Shown here: positions 63,294 to 64,000 of the stretch, in pieces
Layout: each line of letters opens with the position of its first letter
Numbering within the stretch: the first letter of the stretch is position 1
Source of the DNA: an uncultured Carboxylicivirga sp.
GTDB taxonomy: Bacteria; Bacteroidota; Bacteroidia; Bacteroidales; Marinilabiliaceae
Length of the DNA stretch: 64,000 bases
NCBI GenBank assembly: GCA_947491945.1
Contig: CANLLN010000003.1
Location: forward strand, 124,001-188,000
Direction: 5' to 3'
The notes under the pieces: generated by a model
The model's input: only the letters and a program-made list of their open reading frames with translations
Databases searched by the model: none
What the model was told of the DNA's origin: nothing
Program-made: the position numbers and the translations under genes

Positions 63294-63923
63294 ATGAATA
63301 TGAAAACCATTATACTGCTTACTTTAATTCTGGTAAGTAATCCGGCTCTCAAAGCCGATAAATTAGAGAAGCTGCGCACCAATAAGAAGATTATTCGGAT
63401 GGATGAACCGCGTGCGCCGTACTATGCCATTCAAATAATAGCCTTGCGCAAGGCACCGCAGGTTCCAGCGTTTTTTAAAAATGTAGAGGTGGCGCGGGAG
63501 TATCCTTGTGCCGATGGTTACCTGCGTTTTACCGTAGGCGATTTCAACAGCCATGGTCAGGCTAAAGCAGCCCTTCAGCAGATTCGTAATCTGGGATATC
63601 AGCAGGCCTTTGTAGTGAATACAGCTGAGTATGTGCTACGCAATCAGTCAGATTCCGGCAGCAGCTATCTGAAAGGAAAGATCGATCCTAATAAAACCTA
63701 TACCATTCAATTGAGTGCCTTTCGTTTTCCGGTTTATCTGACGCATTTTAAGGGCATCGACGAGGTGATGGAGTTTCGTATGAAAGATAAGATCTTTCGC
63801 TACACAACGGGCTCTTTTAAGGGTGATGTAGCTATTCAGGAACTGCAGAAAGTAAAGGATTTAGGGTATAAAGATGCCCACTTGGTTGAATTTGACAAGT
63901 ACTTGCCATTCAAGATTGAATAA
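63294..63923 (+). CDS. Exported tandem-SPOR-like protein
   Basis: The ~209-residue protein has a signal peptide (MNMKTIILLTLILVSNPALKAD) and two SPOR-like beta-alpha-beta modules: ~45-115 (YYAIQIIALRKAP ... LGYQQAFVVN) and ~137-207 (YTIQLSAFRFP ... LGYKDAHLVEF). SPOR domains bind glycan strands of peptidoglycan stripped of peptides. The start ATG at 63294 is chosen over TTG 63285. It is the last gene of the surface locus (34 nt after the PorE-like gene) and could be a peptidoglycan-associated helper. The function is inferred. Confidence 0.82.
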   Translation: MNMKTIILLTLILVSNPALKADKLEKLRTNKKIIRMDEPRAPYYAIQIIALRKAPQVPAFFKNVEVAREYPCADGYLRFTVGDFNSHGQAKAALQQIRNLGYQQAFVVNTAEYVLRNQSDSGSSYLKGKIDPNKTYTIQLSAFRFPVYLTHFKGIDEVMEFRMKDKIFRYTTGSFKGDVAIQELQKVKDLGYKDAHLVEFDKYLPFKIE

Positions 63924-63938
63924 ATTATCGTAATTTTG
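63916..63938 (+). promoter_or_regulatory. Promoter of rnpB
   Basis: The -7 element TAATTTTG (63931-63938) precedes the RNA by about 7 nt. A TTG at 63916-63918 lies a few bases too near to be an ideal -33 element. Confidence 0.55.
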
Positions 63939-63944
63939 TGCCAA

Positions 63945-64000
63945 TAGCAAGCCGGTCTATCGCTGCAAACTTTCGGTTTGGAGAGGAAAGTCTGGGCAAT
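63945..64000 (+). ncRNA. rnpB: RNase P RNA, 5' end (cut by the window)
   Basis: The segment AGCAAGCCGGTCTATCGCTGC, then a short hairpin (AAACTTTCGGTTT) and GAGAGGAAAGTCTGGGC match the 5' part of bacterial class A RNase P RNA, including the universal GAGGAAAGTC core (CRI). The rest lies beyond position 64000. It is the catalytic RNA that matures tRNA 5' ends. Confidence 0.88.

Overview
The window comes from a chromosome of the phylum Bacteroidetes (class Bacteroidia). Marinilabiliales or a near relative is my guess, but the sequence does not fix the order. The evidence is a SusC/SusD pair, a complete Bat (aerotolerance) operon, a type IX secretion (T9SS) type B cargo with PorP/SprF and PorE-like partners, GIN-domain and CHU_C-domain proteins, several TAnnTTTG-type (-7) promoters, few Shine-Dalgarno sites, and the 5' end of an RNase P RNA at the right edge. 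Most of it reads as ordinary chromosome with a few accessory patches.

Layout. 1-3236: the end of a polysaccharide-utilisation outer-membrane pair (SusC cut by the window edge, then SusD). 3494-7858: threonine dehydrogenase, an unknown secreted protein and an M49 peptidase. 7859-9111: a cluster of long non-coding repeats. 9112-11442: a small membrane protein, a fused DoxD/DoxA protein and a YefM/YoeB toxin-antitoxin pair. 11626-15459: a large secreted GH31 enzyme with dockerin-like and cohesin-like ends. 15733-19127: a cobalamin riboswitch and a B12-type ABC importer (binding protein, permease, ATPase). 19273-25697: two lipoprotein sulfatases, a LysR regulator and two transporters of families linked to sulfite or sulfonate export. 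25883-29827: HtpG, an acetate-type transporter and a CPBP membrane protease. 29973-34085: a GIN/DUF4097 protein and a two-component system on the minus strand, diverging from an acidic secreted protein. 34494-43119 (minus): BatE, BatD, BatC, BatB, BatA, a membrane protein, a DUF58 protein and MoxR, transcribed from right to left. 43450-48588: a PHP phosphatase, a BFD-like protein, a VOC protein, an HxlR regulator, a methyltransferase remnant, QueA and a Smr/DUF2027 protein. 49353-63923: a coiled-coil protein, a giant (about 3300 residue) adhesin-like T9SS type B cargo, PorP/SprF, a PorE-like OmpA protein and a tandem-SPOR protein. 63945-64000: start of rnpB.

How parts fit together. The SusCD pair, GH31 enzyme and sulfatases point to growth on complex, partly sulfated glycans. 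The YeiH-like and TauE-like transporters beside the sulfatases could deal with released sulfur oxyanions. The B12 importer is under direct corrinoid control. The last 14 kb looks like one surface-structure locus: a giant secreted repeat protein with the outer-membrane and peptidoglycan-binding proteins that usually accompany such cargo. The most unusual items are this locus and its nested internal repeats, a dispersed 40-43 nt hairpin family at the 3' ends of four genes, the long repeat cluster at 7.9-8.9 kb, a toxin-antitoxin cassette between 20-nt direct repeats, a BFD-like protein with a Cys-to-His change, and a frameshifted methyltransferase remnant.
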